DNA of 64,000 nt from positions 15,131,515-15,195,514 of the forward strand of contig OU744726.1 in the NCBI GenBank assembly GCA_916613615.1, written 5' to 3'. A program made the position numbers and the translations under genes. Position 1 is the first letter of the stretch, and the number at the start of each line of letters is the position of its first letter. Under the pieces are notes generated by a model that was given only the letters and a program-made list of their open reading frames with translations, was not told the DNA's origin and ran no database searches. Source of the stretch: Steromphala cineraria (taxonomy: Eukaryota; Mollusca; Gastropoda; Trochida; Trochidae). This document shows positions 12,001 through 24,045 of the stretch, in pieces.

Positions 12001-12720
12001 CCAAAACTTCTCTACCAAAACAAATGGGAAAAAGAACTAAATGTAGAATTTGAATCAGATGTATGGAAGACATTTAACAATATGCCATTTAGAGCATCAT
12101 TTTGCGTTAAACATGGATGGTTTCAATACCGTATTACTCATAGAATCTTGATAACAAATAAAGATTTGTATAAATATAAAGTTATAGAATCACCATTGTG
12201 TACATTTTGTAATGTTGAAATAAAATCTATCATTCATTTACTATATAAATGCAAATTTATCAAAAAGCTGTGGCAGGATCTACTACAATGGATTGAAAAA
12301 GAAACTAGCACCCATTTGGATCAAAATATAGAAACAATAATTCTGGGATTCAAGGAAAGAAGGAACGATGTCCTCAATTTCCTATTTATCTTAACAAAGG
12401 AATATATTTACTCGAGAGAGGTAACCTACTCTTGCAGAACTGAAAACTAGGTTAAATTACAATTATCAGATCCATAAAGCAAACACCTACACAGAATGTA
12501 GATATGATGCCTTTGTTTCATTTTGGTCGTCCTGCCACAGCTTATTTTCTTGAAATGTATAAATTGCCCCTTTTTTTGCAACTGCTTGTATACATTTGAA
12601 GAATGTCGTCATCACAACTTAACCGTCAGTAGCCAAATGTTGTATATTTTTGCACTACATGTATGAGCGTGCTGTACCCAGTTCAAAAAGAAATAAAGTG
12701 ATAAAAAAGGAGTTTGTATA
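9046..12720 (+). mobile_element. L1/Tx1-type LINE, 5'-truncated and decayed
   Basis: Several frames spell one ORF2. 9066-9347 is the end of an AP-like endonuclease (ITNIYGPN, ICGDFNLVQD). 9616-10911 is reverse transcriptase, with SPGPSGFTAEFYK, FRPISLLNISYKL, LIDFEKAFDSVEW and GCRQGDPLSPYIF. The catalytic box FADD (10953-10964) lies in another frame after a stop and frameshift. 11146-11481 is the thumb region (PLGRITVLKSLILP). 11773-12450 is the C-terminal zinc-binding zf-RVT part (RITHRILITNKDL, LCTFCN...HLLYKC). ORF1 and the endonuclease start are missing. At least four frame breaks make it inactive. LIDFEKAFDSVEW places it in the L1/Tx1 group rather than CR1. Confidence 0.9.
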
Positions 12721-12977
12721 CAAGGTTTCAGCTTTATAGAATAGGGCAACCGAACCTATGAATTAGATGAAGATGGAAATAGGTTATAGGGCGTGGGCCC
12801 TTTGGCCCTTACAAAGGGCCACATGGCCACCAAAGCTACAATTTATAATCCTCACTAGTCAAGGAGTCTGTACACAAAGATTCAGCTTTCTAGGCCTAAT
12901 GTCACTAGAAAAAAATAGGTTTTAAGGGCGTGGCCCCTATGGCCCTTCTTTGGGACCAAAAATCAACTGAAGCGTTT
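12721..12977 (+). repeat. Modular 'GGAGTCTGTACACAAA' repeat, left part of a split copy
   Basis: Two to three monomers of about 125 bp: AAGGAGTCTGTACACAAA, TTTCAGCTTTCTAGG, then TAGGTTTTAAGGGCGTGG. The copy breaks off at 12977 where a TIR transposon begins and resumes at 15057. Confidence 0.75.
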
Positions 12978-13199
12978 AAAGCCCTGTTTATACGGCGAGC
13001 GTTTGCATATGAGTAAATCATTACACATATGCAAATTTGCTCATATGAGTGAAATTCGCCGTATGGACGCATTTGCACATATGTATATTTTACTACCATG
13101 AGCAAATTTTTCACTACCGTAAGCAAATTTGCACCTAGTCAGGGGCAGGTGTAAATGCCATACTACCGTGAGTAAATGTCGAATTGTTTACTACCCTAA

Positions 13200-13615
13200 G
13201 GCCCTTTTCTCATGCACGAATTTACATACATGAGTAAATTTACACACTATGTAATTATACATACATGTGTAATAGTAAATATACTTTCTGTTCACATGTA
13301 GTTAAGCAGTATGTTGTATTTGTCAATTACATACAGCCATGTATTATAATAAACGAAAATATATGAGTAGATTCAGTCTAGCGCCAGCTTTCATGATGTT
13401 AAGACTTCTTGGCTCCAAGAGAAGAAGAGATTTTCCCTATATGTATATGTAAATTTACATTTACATGACCTCCTGAGGTCGTGTAAAGTTACTCCTAGTG
13501 CAATAATACTCATGTTTGTAATTGCGTTCTCATGACACTTTTACATACCCCAAATACATTTACATACATACGTAAATTTACTAACATATGTAAAGGTGTG
13601 CATGAGAAAAGGGCC
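13200..13615. mobile_element. PIF/Harbinger-type MITE
   Basis: 416-bp non-coding element with TIRs GGCCCTTTTCTCATGCAC and GTGCATGAGAAAAGGGCC, flanked by TAA on both sides (13197-13199 and 13616-13618). A three-base TWA duplication and a GGCCC start are the hallmarks of the PIF/Harbinger superfamily. Confidence 0.85.
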
Positions 13616-13664
13616 TAAGTAAATCCCGCTGTATGAACGTGTAGCAACTTTGCTCAGGGTTAGC

Positions 13665-14880
13665 AAATTTCTATTTTTTTTATTCCTGGAAAATTGTACA
13701 TGAACAGGGAATGGTAAGTATACAGTAATACAATACCAGGATGTACAAAAAAAAGATAGAGTACAAACACCACCAAAAAATAACCCAGAGCATTCAAACA
13801 CTTTCATACACACTACTACGTAGACATATGTATAATGTAGACAATTATAGTAGAATGAAATTAGAGAAGATTTTCTTCTGATAGAATTCGATATGTTTTG
13901 ATTTGCAAAAGTGTCTAATTTTGGTCTATCTGATAGTAAATTCCACCTCGTTTTGAATATGTTTAATGTGTGGTGGACTATTTTGCATTTTACATCTATA
14001 TATGTGGAATTTATCTAGTAAAAGTATCAAATCCAAGATATTATCATTTTTAAAATTTGGAGAATATCCAAAATGATTAAGTCTACAGTAAGATCTATAT
14101 TACGTGCATGTTGATTCAATCCATTCTGAAAATTTGTTCCAAAAAGTTTTGCTCCCCCCTACAGTCCCAAAAGAGGTGTTTTATAGTTTCTGGTCCAGCC
14201 TTGCAAAAAGTACATAAATTATTGTAAATAGTGTGCATTTTAATTAAGAATGTATTAACAGGTAGAATTCTATGGAGCAATCTGAGCTGAAAACATCTGT
14301 GTTTAGGGTCTGGGGTAGTTTTATGTGCTATTACAAAAAAGGTTGGCCAGTTTACAGTGTTTAAGAGTTGTTCTTCCCATTTTTCAATGGCTTTCAGATT
14401 ATCCTCAGTTTGAGTTATGACATAATAGTATTTCTTTGAACCTTTGTTGCAAGCAAAGAGATTACTTATAGAAATATTTGTATCATTTGTTATTTCCAAG
14501 TTTCAATCCTTTTTAATACCCAATTGTGTGTATTTATTCACTGATCTTATAATTCCAAAACATTCCAGGACGTTTATATTGAAGTTAGCAAATTTCGCCT
14601 TAATCTTACATCAACCGTTTTTAGAGATTTATCGCAATTGCAACCTTTTTTCAAGATCTAGGGGCTTTTCCACAGTGTGAGCTGAGCGATAGATCGTCTT
14701 TTAGTTTCTCGCAAGTGATCATATGCATAGTTTCTCTCCTCATTCTGAAGCCACTCTGAATCATTAAAATGATTCAAAACATCATCTTCAAACAACTTGC
14801 TTGATCATAGCTTTCTTGGACAAGCACTAACGTAAAATTGACATTTACTGTGTCTCCGGAAACTTTCCAGTCTTATCCTC
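13665..14880 (-). mobile_element. L1-type LINE 3' fragment (minus strand)
   Basis: The minus frame 14116-14499 encodes the C-terminal zinc-binding region of an L1-like ORF2: FQLRLLHRILPVNTFLIKM, LCTFCKAG...HLFWDC. Further upstream, 14730-14800 reads FEDDVLNHFNDSEWL in the same direction, another typical ORF2 piece, so stops or shifts intervene. A T8 run at about 13672 is the complement of a poly(A) end. It is 5' truncated. Confidence 0.75.
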
Positions 14881-15056
14881 TCCATGATTATTGGTGAATG
14901 ATATGTGTATCGTAAGCACTGAAAACCCAACTGCTTAGGCGACATAAAACCCTATGAACGCATAGCAAAAATACTTTTACACACGTGTGTATACATGTAT
15001 ATACTACTCTGAGCAAATTTGCATATATGCAAAGGCCGCCGTATAAACAAGGCTTT

Positions 15057-15215
15057 AGATTACAATCCTCAATAGTTAAGGAGTCTGCACGCAAACTTTC
15101 AGCTTTCAGGACCTAATGCTTCTGGAGAAGAAGTCGAAAATGCACAAAGTTTGCGAACAGAAGGCGGAAACCTTTCAGGTCTGATGAGCTGAAAATAATA
15201 TGAATCTCAAGTTTT
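15057..15215 (+). repeat. Modular 'GGAGTCTG' repeat, right part of the split copy
   Basis: Continues the repeat interrupted at 12977: TTACAATCCTCAATAGTTAA, GGAGTCTGCACGCAAACTTT, CTTCTGGAGAAGAAGTCGAA, ending GGTCTGATGAGCTGAAAAT. The AGCTGA end corresponds to the family's other terminus. Confidence 0.7.
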
Positions 15216-15729
15216 ACCCTCAGAACTCGCTTTTTTGTGATTAACACATATTCCAACTTCGATGACATCTTTAAGGAAATAAATATTTTAGAAAACATCT
15301 CAAGATAAATATGAAAATAAACTTAAGGGAGGATACTTTGTTTTCTAAGACCTGTTCTCAAACCAGACTGACTGACTTTTAAAACGTACTTATTAAAATC
15401 AACTGTATTCACCAATTCATTTTATTAAAATTGTATATCATCATTGCAAGTATCCATGAGTTATCAAAAACGAGGCTATGCCCTTACATACGGCTTGAAC
15501 ACGATTTTCTTTTGTCACTTTTCAAAACAATTTCAAAACATGAACAGCTTAGGACCTAGAAATCTTATTCTTTCATAACCATTTAAAAGTTGATTTTTTA
15601 TGACCGACAAACAGATAGTTTACATGTTAAAACATTATATATAGTAAAACACAATTTTAAAAATCTGACAACCAGTCGCACAGGGCTTATGAGACACCAA
15701 TCTTACATATATATACATACATCAAAATA
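15216..15729. other. No recognised feature
   Basis: AT-rich, short frames only. Confidence 0.5.
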
Positions 15730-16100
15730 GGGCTCTGTAGCTCATCAGACTTTTGATGGAAATAGGTTTTTAAGGTTGTTACACATGTGACCCCATTTGG
15801 AAATTAGAATCCCAATTGGCCAATAAGTCATGCAACACACAACTTTTCAGCTTTCTAGACCTTTTTGCAACTGGAGAAGAAGATGAAATAGGTTTTTAAG
15901 GTTTTGACTCCTGTGACCCCATTTGGGGTCAAGGGGTCACCAAATCTAAAATTTAGAATCTTCATTGGCCAAGGAGTCTGCACACAACTTTCAGCTCTCT
16001 AGACCTTTTGGAATGGAGAAGAAGATGAAAATAGGTTTTCAAGGTTCCCCTGTGACCCCAATTGGGGTCATTGGATCACAAAATCTAAAAATTTTAAAAC
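15730..16100 (+). repeat. Three tandem monomers of the modular repeat
   Basis: Units of about 125 bp repeat the order GGCCAA(G/T)(G/A)AGTCTGC, TTTCAGCT(T/C)TCTAGACC, GAGAAGAAGATGAAA, TAGGTTTT(T/C)AAGGTT, GTGACCCCA(T/A)TTGGGGTCA, (C/A)CAAATCTAAAA. The first begins at TCTGTAGCTCATCAGAC. Confidence 0.8.
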
Positions 16101-16882
16101 AAAGTTACGTAAACATTAGTATAGTTCTGTTTTCGTACTTCGCTGGTGAAAGTCTCCAATAGTTGATTAATTTGCTGAAGGTCTCCAATAATTTGTTGGA
16201 CCGATGCCAAGAATGTTGCATGAATCCCGAGAAAAGTGCTGAAATCCAAAAGTGCGTGCAAAACTAATGGCGACTTAGACGTAACCGGCAAACAAGCATC
16301 GCAAAATTTTATTAAAGTTTAAAGGGACATGTTCACGGTTTATTTTAGGAAAATAGAGTTATCTAACAAAAATGAAAATGAGGTATTTCAAACGCAAGAA
16401 ACTGGAAATAAAACGCCTGTTATGCGAACAAATAAACAATCCTATCTGAAACAGTATTTAGAATGTACAATGCATATTACAAATACGTTAAACAGACATA
16501 TAAGTTTATGGATTTTTATTGAAACATTATAAAAGGACTAAAATATTATCTTTATAAAAAGAAGAATATATAGGTATTGATGGACATATGTCCTGATTAT
16601 TGGATAAATATTTTTTTTCAAGATGATTTTCTCCTGATATGGAATGCTTATGTAATGATAGCGTTAAGTTGATATACGATTATACTATTTATACCTTATA
16701 ACGAGATATATATAGTATATATACTAAATTAATTTTGATATTATTATCATGAATGAAGTTTTAATCACCAAATTCAATTGTCTCTTAATTCGTTAACTAA
16801 ATGCTAGGTTTTCAATTATTACTTAGTAAGTACTACATATGAATTCTTATGTCATTACTAATTATCTTTTAATCAATTTTCA
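16101..16882. other. No recognised gene
   Basis: Short frames at 16094-16291 (minus) and 16329-16532 (plus) have no family motif. Strongly AT-rich toward 16880. Confidence 0.5.
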
Positions 16883-17170
16883 AAAGGGGCAGTAGCCCGT
16901 TTTTGATAATTTATTTTTTTATTTTTTCACTGATAATTGTAAGATAATGTTACATATATTATGTTGACAGTGTCAAAATCTCATTACACAAGCCAATCAT
17001 CCATAGTCAGAGGACAAATTATGAAGATTCATTAATTTTGTGTGAACACCTTCGATTCAGTTTGTGTAAGAAAAAGGAATCGCATGGCTAAACTTAACGT
17101 TATGTATTTGAATTATTACTGCTCCATTTAGTTTAAATACATTGTCTTTCAATTGGAACCATCATTATAA
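16883..17170 (-). mobile_element. MITE family A, copy 2 (one end lost)
   Basis: Starts AAAGGGGCAGTAGCCCG and follows the family interior in reverse relative to copy 1, through TCTTTCAATTGGAACCAT. It then dissolves into a TA microsatellite without the second TIR. Confidence 0.8.
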
Positions 17171-17709
17171 TATTATATTATATATATATATATAGATGTC
17201 CATTTCCCCAATATGATTATCCTTTCTTAGTTCTTATGTTTATTATTCACACACAAAAAAGAAATATTGCTCTATTTATTACAAATAAATAATATAATTA
17301 AACTATTAAAATATAACAAATATATCAAATGACATCAAATAATATACAGTATATGTTAAATGTTTAAAATGCATTATAGTTTCGACGAAGTAAATTAATA
17401 TATATCATATGGAATTAATGTGTACTTACTTATTGTGTACGGATGTTTACTTGACAGGCGAGTGTTTCAAACTAACAGTCAAGAAGATCATGAAATACAT
17501 ATAGAGCATAGGTCGCAATTAGTTTTGCACATGAAAAGTTGCGTTGTGGCGATCATTCTTGCAGCAGGAACTCGTTTACTTAAACTTTGTCATAAATCAA
17601 GTGAAGATCAGATGACAAATACGGTAAATATTTAACCTTGACCCAGACCAAGAAACACTGGGTTACAGGGACAGTGGGGACATTGTACTGTTACTATGGG
17701 TTTCATATT
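17171..17709. other. AT-rich, no recognised gene
   Basis: TA-rich tract at about 17170-17195 and scattered AATA runs. No coding evidence. Confidence 0.5.
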
Positions 17710-18995
17710 TGTTATACCCCAGCCTTACAGCGTAAGCGGGGGTATATAGCGTTCATTCTTTCCGTCCGTCCGTCCGTCTGTCCGTCTGTCCGTCCGTCCC
17801 AAAACTTTGTGCGGAGCAGATCTTCAAAACTATGCATGCTAGCCTCATCAAACTTCATACACATGTCAACCATGATCCCTAGTTGTGCCTTTTGAGGGTT
17901 AGAACTATTTCTGAATTTTCATTTTTGCGGTTTCCATGGAAACATGACTAAAAAATGACTCTTTCAGGAAGTCATTTTGTGCGGAGCATATCTCCAAAAC
18001 TATGCATGCTAGCTTCATCAAACTTCATACACTTGTCAACCATGATCCCTAGTTGTGCCTTTTGAGGGTTAGAACTATTTCTGAATTTTCATTTTTGCGG
18101 TTTCCATGGAAACGTGACTAAAAAATGACTCTTTGAGGAAGTCGTTTTGTGCGGAGCAGATCTCCAAAACTATGCATGCTAGCTTCATCAAACTTCATAC
18201 ACATGTCAACCATGATCCCTAGTTGTGCCTTTTGAGGGTTAGAACTATTTCTGAATTTTCATTTTTGCGGTTACCATGGAAACGTGACTAAAAAGTGACT
18301 CTTTGAGGAAGTCGTTTTTGCAGAGCAGATCTCCAAAATTATGCATGCTAGCTTCATCAAACTTCATACACATGTCAACCATGATCCCTAGTTGTGCCTT
18401 TTGAGGGTTAGACCATCACATTTTTTATATTTTGGGCGATTTCCATGGAAACATGACTAAAACAGTGACTATATGACCAAGTCTTTTGTCGGATCATATC
18501 TCCCAAACTATTTATGCTAGCTTCACCAAACTTCATACACTTATCAACCATGATCCCTAGATGTGCCATTTGAGGATTAGACCATCACATTTTTTTAATT
18601 TTTGGCAGTTTCCATGGAAACATGACTAAAACAGTGATTCTATGATAAATTACTTTGTCCTGAACATATTTCCTGAAATATACATCTCAGCTTCACCAAA
18701 TTTGCTACAAATGTCAATCGTGATTCCTGGATATGCCTTGTGAGAGTTAAACAATAAATATGGATTTTCTTCTCTGTGGTTTCTTTGGAAAACATAACTT
18801 ACAAAGTGACTCAACAAAAATAGTTTTGTCCTCAGTGCATCTCGTAGAATATTCATGATAACTACCTCAAATTTTAAACAAAGATCAACCATTATCTCTA
18901 GATGTACCCTTTTAATTGTGAAACCTATTCATGAATTCGGTATTTGGGTTTCAGTTGAAACTAATGTTATTGAAGATTGTTTTATCTTAAATAGG
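17710..18995 (+). repeat. Hairpin and (GTCC)n head followed by seven 170-bp tandem units
   Basis: The head at 17717-17742 can fold (CCCC, CTTAC-AGC-GTAAG, GGGG) and is followed by a GTCC/GTCT run at about 17760-17800. Units begin at TTTGTGCGGAGCA-like text at 17806, 17976, 18146, about 18316, 18485, 18654 and 18825. Each contains CTTCATACACATGTCAACCA, GATCCCTAG and the palindrome TTTCCATGGAAA. The first three are almost identical, and the last three drift progressively. Confidence 0.9.
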
Positions 18996-19990
18996 TAAAT
19001 GCCTCCTCGGACTCCAAAAAAATGGCGACCATGTGAAGAGTGTCCAACCTAAACATGAACTTTCGACAGGTTGGTTATTAAAGGAAGTATTGTTGATGAA
19101 AGAAGAATAGCATTATATAATGACGTTAAAGGGGGATTCAAAGCGCTGAAAAACTTACCAACGTAATGCGTCATTGCCACAGAGTAGAGACTAAGTGTTA
19201 TGTCGAGAGAAGTACTAGTTCAATGTGGCGGTTCTGGGTCAGTCCTGCCTTATCACTGAGCAAACTTGGGATGCAAGCTGTAACGTAGTATCAGCTAATT
19301 ATAGAACTTTCCCGAGGAATACCATTTTGCTGGAAAATCCACGACTTTATTTATGTCCCTGCCACAATATATATCATTTGACTAATAGTTTGTGCACCTG
19401 CTGCATAAAACAAAAATAGATAAACAAAAATTGCGTTTGTGTTATAGTCGAGAAATAAATGTTAGAGACAAATTATCAAACTGCAATATTTTTAAATTCT
19501 TTTTAAAAGTATATTTACTGTATTTATGGTATTATTAGCAAAATTTGCGACAAATATGAGAGAGTCGGACAAAAATTCCTTAAATAGGAGACAATTTACA
19601 ACAATGACAGAAACGCAAGCCCCGGCATATCCACATGAAGGCCAGTACGTGTGGTCATCTAACATTTTCAGGTTGCTGAATATACGCCTGAAAGCCGTCT
19701 TTGTCGTGCTCAGTAACTTGCGATAAAATATGCGGTAACTGAGACTTACACACATAATTATGTTGTCACCGAAAGCGGGTTCGTTAAATGCTACGGCACC
19801 TTTTGCAAAGGTTAGTGTACTTTTGACGTCGAATTAAGTACTTTATTGTAGATTAACACATGTAAAAATGATATCAAACTTTCGACGATAGATATTTCTA
19901 CCGAGTGATTTATTTCTTTTCTCAATAGCTAAATTTCACCACGAACCGCATGCAAGTATGATAATGAGGCTTTAAGTATTTGTATCATCT
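18996..19990. other. No recognised gene
   Basis: Only short overlapping frames on both strands (19225-19755) without motifs. Confidence 0.5.
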
Positions 19991-20270
19991 AAAGGGCCAG
20001 TATCACGTTTTTCAGAAGAATAAGGTGATTTTCAAATTTATAATGTAAACTTTAGCCATGCGATTCCTTTTTCTTGCACAAAATGAATTAAAGGTGTTCA
20101 CACAAAATGGCCGCCAATGGATTTTATGTAAATCTTCATACTTTGTCCTCTGACAATGGATGATTGGCTTGTGTAATGAGATTTTTGACACTATCAAAAT
20201 AATACATTTAGCATTAACTTACAATTATCAGTGAAAAGTTTGAAATAAAAAAACGTGCTACTGCCCCTTT
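19991..20270 (+). mobile_element. MITE family A, copy 3 (internally deleted)
   Basis: Degenerate left end AAAGGGCCAGTATCACGTTT, intact right end GTGCTACTGCCCCTTT. It is about 80 bp shorter than copy 1 because sequence next to the left end is missing. Confidence 0.85.
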
Positions 20271-21527
20271 AAACCTTTTCGGTTCATTATAGTGACAATA
20301 AACAAGTGTAGGTCGTGACAATGGGTCATCCGTTATCTTGGCAACGGTACTAAGCGCAGACACAAAGAAGAAGATGAGTTGGCAGTGTTCCGAGGTCAAA
20401 TAACTGCTATGCGTGTAAATGGGAAATAGGATTTATCTTAGCCGTATTTATCAGCTCTCCTCTTTCTCTCTCATATAATAAGCAGCGTATCTGCGTATAT
20501 TTTATAACAAATAAATAATATAATAAATCCAAACGCAATTAGTAATAAAACTCGGAGTTAAGACACACATTCGCCGACATTTTCTTTTAAACTCAATAGA
20601 ATATTATATAAAGAGCTTTCTGTAAGCAGCAATTTGTAAAGAATAGCGTATTCGAACATAAAATTGTCGCGAATTGATAAATTTCCAAAAGTCTTCATCC
20701 GCGTTAAACATGTAAACCGATACCTGCCTGTTGTTTTGGTAATGTGATTAGTAACTTAAAGGAATTCATATACTCTACGGAGGGGTTGGTGGTTGAAAGG
20801 AAATAACTTTTATCAATTTTAACTTCACTTGATATTTTTCTCTGTATGCTGTTACACACTTTAAACTAAAAAACCAAGTAAATTTCAGTAAGTCACGGTT
20901 TTCCTTTCCTCTACTTATAATTCAGACATGAGATAATATAAACCAAGTCTTCGAGTTAATCTTACTTTTTCTGAATTACCAAATTCAAACTTATCAGATA
21001 AGATATCTACCAATACTTTCGTTAAAAATGATAAGATATATCTGATAAATATAAGAAAAGCTATTCCTTGTTTTAAGTATTAGGCCTAACTGCATCTTTA
21101 AGATAATATATCATATGCAGAGAAAAAGTACCCATTCATGTCAAACATGGAAGCACATTCTCATCTTACAACTGTATTTAATCAGAGGAGTACAATTTAA
21201 CTAAAGGGCACTACCATATCGACATTACGCAATTGTTAGGAAAACAACATACGGTCTAAATATTTTCTGGAGCACTGCTCTATAGCTATTTGTTTGCCTG
21301 TGTGTCTCTCTCACTGAAAATTGTTTTGGTCTACAATGTTTGGAATCGAAGTTACAAATATAAGATGCGTAACGTTCAAGTCAATTGTTTAGGGACCAAA
21401 GACCAAGAGCACAAGCATTATATATAATATGTTGGTGAAACTGTACAAAGTATATATGTTATACCAGTGATTATAGAAAATAATAACACACTAGGAATAT
21501 ATGATTAGCTATACCTTCTTTCAATTA
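20271..21527. other. No recognised gene
   Basis: AT-rich intergenic DNA. No repeat structure or coding frame that I can support. Confidence 0.5.
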
Positions 21528-22824
21528 GGGGAGACCAGGGCAAAGCGCGCCCCCTAACATGTATAAGTGCGTCTAGTGGGCACCCCGACATGTACAGAGT
21601 GCAACTTGCACATTATCTCTAATGCTTATCAGATAGACTGTAACATGGCACATGCCTTTTTAATCTACCATTTCGGCATAAGGATATATTTACGTAAATA
21701 TATTTTGACTAAGGGGGCGCGCTTTGCCCTGTAGTTTGGGGCAAAGTGCCCAATCCCCTGGGCGCTATACCCCATTCGTAAAACAACAAAGAATGTTATA
21801 TATGTTACACACCAATAATCAGCCATTACAATTCAAAAGCTATCATCGTGATAATGCAAGGCAACTATCGAACCCACATGAAGGATAGAATTAACATAAA
21901 AGTTGGCAATATATGCATGGATGCGCAAAATATTCCAAAACATGTCATGGACCTACATGTTCGATCTTCTTAATGACCAAATGTCGTTATGGTTGGTGCA
22001 TGCACATATCTTTGATCTACGAAAGTCTTAATAATGTAGGTTATTGACTATCAAAACCAGTAAAAAAATAGAATAAAAGATTAATTGAATTGGTTATATG
22101 GACGAATTAAAGAATTCATACAACTATTTTGTGTCGGACTTGGCAGAACGGCATAAATCGCTTATCGTTTATGGTTGAACATTATAGAAAGCGAATTTTA
22201 TATTCATGATATAAAAAACAACAGTAAAATATGTTTTGGTAACTGTTACTTGTCGTCATTCTTTAACAAAACAAACCCCTTTAAGTATAATGGTATATAT
22301 TCATTTTTATAAAAAAAAAGCAGAATGCTGATATGCAAAATGATAGTTCACCTTTACATTATTTGCTTACGAAATGTAAAATAATAACTTTATCACCAAT
22401 ATGTTAACCAAAAATATATATTTTATAACACATGGGGCAAAGCGCTCCCCCCGGCGCGTTCTGCCCCATCAAGGGTAGCATTTGTTATGTACATCACAGA
22501 AAGTAATTAAAGCAAGATTTTTACAAATTTCATTATTCAATGAATTACTGATACCAATACATGTTACATGTGCACGAGAGCTCATTGTTCCGTTTTGTAT
22601 TGTTATGAAATATTTGAATTTGAGACATATCCGTTCCTTATAGTGAAATCGCGTTTTTTCGAATATTTGAAATTCTGCGTCCACAGCTCAGGCAAAAGAT
22701 TCCAGCGTTGGTCACAACGCTTCATTACTGTTACTTTTATTCGTTGGTAATGACAAATTACTCCATTTGGAGAAATAACGCGTGGTCACTTTGCCCCGGG
22801 GGCGCGCTTTGCCCTGGTCTCCCC
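21528..22824. mobile_element. 1.3-kb TIR element, 'GGGGAGACCAGGGC' family
   Basis: Perfect 27-bp TIRs: GGGGAGACCAGGGCAAAGCG at the left (continuing CGCCCCC) and the exact reverse complement at 22798-22824. TA flanks both ends (21526-21527, 22825-22826), as in Tc1/mariner-type insertions. An internal copy of the inverted end at about 21711-21730 makes the first 210 bp a mini-unit by itself. At 22432-22475 a further GGGGCAAAGCGC / GCGTTCTGCCCC palindrome occurs. No transposase frame. Confidence 0.85.
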
Positions 22825-22826
22825 TA

Positions 22827-23775
22827 CGGCTATAGTAAGAACAATAGATGCCGTAAAAAGATATTGATAATGTATTCTGGCACACTTCGCAAATCATGAT
22901 TAGAATAGAAACAATGCGTTTTGAACACATGACATTTGAGTGGGTTATCTCCCTTCGATCGATATACAGTTGAGAATGGCTGAGAATGTGAATATGGATT
23001 CTTGGAATGCTGAATGATTTTATGCGTATATCAACATGAGTCTGTATAACTAAACACATGTGGAATATGGTTGAGTTATCTCCCTTTCATCAATACATGA
23101 GATCACAAATGAAAACAGTCCCGTGACATTATTGATACAGATTTTTCTTATTATTAATACCAATTAACTATTAATTTCTTTCTCAACGTTTTCAGGACAA
23201 AAAGCAACATATTTAATTGATGACCAACCAAGTCTAGAAAAGTATTGCAAGTCTAGATTTCTTAACTCTGAAGTTGAAGCATCTTCGGGTCTCCATTTTG
23301 TTATAATGCATGATTTGTTTAAAAATATTGTCAATATTGAAAAAAATACTTGTGAGACTAAATGTTAGTCTAGGACAAATGCTGTAGGGGATGTTGTACT
23401 GAACATCGACAAGTATTCAAACATTCGGAAAAGTATGTTTTGCAGCCTAAATGCGTTCAAGGAATTCCAAAAAATATGACCAATGAGCATGATATCATTA
23501 TGTTTTATTCGTCATTAGTTATTTTGTATCAGTGACTTAAAATTGCTCTTCGAGGGCATCATGTTTAATCAACTACGAGTTATAGGTACTAAAACAAATA
23601 AATGTAGACTATATGTAAACTTCTTTGTTATCATCATGCCTCCAACATATACACTGCCGACCAGTAACCACAACAAACCCATGTAGAAAATGCTTAGATC
23701 AATGCTTAGTTCAAGTGGAGAATTATCTACTCTTTTTGTTGAACTTATCATTTAACTCTGCAGTTGAGTATATTT
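22827..23775. other. No recognised gene
   Basis: AT-rich. The phrase GTTATCTCCCTT occurs twice (about 22944 and 23074). No coding support. Confidence 0.45.
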
Positions 23776-23890
23776 GATTTTGCTTTAGGGCTTGGCTAGG
23801 GGCAAAAGGGTCACAAAAGCTATAATTATTAATCCTCACTAGTCAAGGAATCTGTACACACAGTTACAGCTTTCTAGGCCTTATGCTTCT
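23776..23890 (+). repeat. Modular 'GTCAAGGAATCTGTACACA' repeat
   Basis: Carries AATCCTCACTAGTCAAGGAA, TCTGTACACACAGTTACAGC and TTTCTAGGCCTTATGCTTCTG, one monomer of the family seen at 12721-12977. Confidence 0.75.
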
Positions 23891-23898
23891 GCATGCAT

Positions 23899-24045
23899 GC
23901 ACTGACAAAATTATGTTGTCAAGATGACAATTTATATATTGTCATGGTTTGTGTGACAATGAGTGTTGTCAGAAGGACAAATGGGTGTTATCAAATTGAC
24001 ATTGAATGTTGTCATATTAACAACATGTGTTTTCAATGTGACATA
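23899..24045. repeat. Cluster of TTGTCA/TGACAA imperfect palindromes, left
   Basis: About ten TTGTCA or TGACA/GACAA hexamer-like motifs in 150 bp, often paired as inverted half-sites (for example TTGTCAAGATGACAA). Similar clusters lie at 24525-24590 and 25970-26145. Confidence 0.6.

Larger units (their letters stand above)
12978..15056. mobile_element. 2.1-kb TIR DNA transposon shell hosting two nested elements
   Basis: Ends are inverted: AAAGCCCTGTTTATACGGCG at the left and CGCCGTATAAACAAGGCTTT at the right. The interior near both ends carries spaced copies of GCAAATTTGC and CTACCGTGAGTAAAT-like motifs, possible transposase binding sites. A TA duplication flanks AAGCC...GGCTT. No transposase frame is visible, so it was mobilised in trans. 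The element split a modular repeat and itself contains a Harbinger-type MITE and an L1-like LINE fragment. Confidence 0.75.

Noticed and set aside
16094..16291. 65-aa minus frame, helical-looking
   Set aside because: No splice signals or family motif that I can defend. Adjacent sequence is repeat-derived.
17638..17895. 85-aa frame with SVRPSVCPSVRPS
   Set aside because: Translation of the (GTCC)n run, a common artefact in mollusc genomes.
17806..18995. CRISPR-like array
   Set aside because: Tandem 170-bp units without unique spacers, in a eukaryotic genome.
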